A stretch of 29,588 bases of DNA from a virus. A program made the translations under genes and the position numbers. The stretch spans positions 1 to 29,588 of IMG/VR virus record IMGVR_UViG_3300031586_000323. One strand, 5' to 3'. The notes under the pieces are model-generated. The model saw only the letters and a program-made list of their open reading frames with translations. It searched no databases and was not told where the DNA came from. Of this stretch, positions 28,584 through 29,588 are shown one piece after another (the first letter of the stretch is position 1; each line of letters starts with the position of its first letter).

Positions 28584-29588
28584 ACTTCGTCCAAGATCCT
28601 ATGAGGCAGGTCGCATATTTGCAGCAGTGCCTGTCGAGCGATAAGAAGCCGCTGGGGTTGTTCCTGGGCGCGGGTTGCCCGGTTTCAGTCCAAATCGAAG
28701 ATGGCAAGACGGCATTAATACCAGACATTGCGGGAATGACGGAAGTTGTCCGGGAGAACCTATCTAAGAATAAGGAAACAAAACAGCTTCTCGGCATCCT
28801 GGACAAACACTTTGAAGAGGATGGCGAAAATGACATAAGCGTTGAAGACATGCTAAGCCATATACGCGCCCTTCGCGTTGTTGCCGGAAAAGCTAAGGTC
28901 CGGGAACTCTCAGCCGACAACCTCGACAGGCTCGACGCCGATATCTGCCAGATCATCCAGGAGTTGGTAGACAAAACGCTTCCCTCTAACGAAACGCCAT
29001 ATCATAGCACAGCCGTGTGGGCAGATGCTGTTCCTCGGGGAATGCCAGTTGAAGTGTTCACGACGAATTACGACCTCTTGATGGAACAGGCATTTGAAGA
29101 TAGCCGCGTACCATATTTTGATGGCTTTGCCGGTTCCCGAAATCCTTTTTTCGACCTCCGTGCAATGGAAGAGGACAAGCTTCCTCCACGCTGGGCCCGG
29201 CTTTGGAAGCTGCATGGTTCAATCAACTGGTTCCAGGATGCTGAAAAGGGAGTTCTTCGCGGTGCCTCAAACGAATCGGAGTTGCCGCGTGTTATTCATC
29301 CATCGCACCTGAAGTACGACGAGAGCCGAAGAATGCCTTACCTGGCCATGATCGATAGGCTTAGGGCATTCTTGAAAAAGCCATCACCTGCACTCGTGCT
29401 ATGCGGCTATTCCTTCCGAGACGACCACCTGAATGAGGTGATTGTACAAGGCCTTCAGGGCACTCAGACCGCAACCGCTTTTGCCTTGCTCTACGACGAA
29501 CTCAGCGTGTACGCCAAAGCCAAGGATCTCGCGCGCGGACGCCCTAACCTTTCTCTTCTGGCAAGGGACGGAGGATTCATAAGCGGCC
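28580..29588 (+). CDS. SIR2-like domain anti-phage protein (3' end outside window)
   Basis: The frame is open from the ATG at 28580 to the window end, giving 336 codons. SIR2-like motifs are clear: GLFLGAGCP at 26-34, FTTNYDLLMEQAF at 160-172 (N163), KLHGSINW at 210-217 (H212) and LCGYSFRDDHLN at 274-285. These match the SIR2_2 group used in bacterial defence, where the domain depletes NAD+ upon phage infection. GC and codon use are lower than in the phage genes, indicating separate acquisition. It is coupled to hsdM through a four-base overlap, so it is expressed with the restriction operon. In several known systems a HerA-like ATPase or another partner follows such a gene; the window ends too early to tell. 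Confidence 0.85.
   Translation, partial: MNFVQDPMRQVAYLQQCLSSDKKPLGLFLGAGCPVSVQIEDGKTALIPDIAGMTEVVRENLSKNKETKQLLGILDKHFEEDGENDISVEDMLSHIRALRVVAGKAKVRELSADNLDRLDADICQIIQELVDKTLPSNETPYHSTAVWADAVPRGMPVEVFTTNYDLLMEQAFEDSRVPYFDGFAGSRNPFFDLRAMEEDKLPPRWARLWKLHGSINWFQDAEKGVLRGASNESELPRVIHPSHLKYDESRRMPYLAMIDRLRAFLKKPSPALVLCGYSFRDDHLNEVIVQGLQGTQTATAFALLYDELSVYAKAKDLARGRPNLSLLARDGGFISG

Overview
The window is high-GC bacterial DNA carrying most of a tailed-phage (prophage-like) genome, followed by an accessory/defence island. No rRNA, canonical tRNA, integrase or attachment site is visible, so the boundaries of the element and its lysogeny genes cannot be fixed. The host is not directly identifiable. 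The protease-capsid fusion, the HARE-HTH protein and the general protein style remind me of proviruses from Planctomycetota or similar high-GC environmental bacteria, but this is a weak inference.

Region 1 (1-6147, minus strand) is the packaging and head module. Read right to left it holds a small terminase-like protein, the large terminase, an NrdR-type zinc ribbon, a small head-cluster protein, a lambda-type portal, and a prohead protease fused in frame to the major capsid protein that runs off the left edge. Region 2 (6278-8383, plus strand) is a block of six small genes, each with a clear ribosome binding site, ending in two DNA-binding winged-helix proteins. It is the only phage block on this strand.

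Region 3 (8386-19705, minus strand) is the replication, recombination and early module. Read right to left it holds a phage sigma factor, a PD-(D/E)XK exonuclease, a tRNA-like structured element, a winged-helix protein, a RecA-like/Sak4-type ATPase, a DUF669 protein (likely ssDNA binding), a small membrane protein, a RusA resolvase, a DUF4406-DUF6378 fusion, a zinc-ribbon protein, a DEAH helicase, a PrimPol-DUF3987 primase/helicase, a repeat-rich candidate origin, a small basic protein, an HNH nuclease and a ParB-methyltransferase. Many of these genes are joined by 4-base ATGA overlaps, so they are probably translated as coupled units.

Region 4 (19868-23304, minus strand) is a self-contained four-gene unit: an XRE repressor, an ImmA/IrrE-type metallopeptidase, and two proteins I do not recognise (397 and 326 residues). 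It has its own promoter at the right end and an intrinsic terminator at the left end. It also carries an internal weak terminator and a palindrome between the regulatory and unknown halves. This is the best candidate for an undescribed system.

Region 5 (23408-29588, plus strand) is a type I restriction-modification operon: an XRE controller, HsdR, a half-size HsdS, HsdM, and a SIR2-like anti-phage effector gene cut by the window end and coupled to hsdM by an ATGA overlap. The two divergent units of regions 4 and 5 share an intergenic promoter region at 23240-23491.
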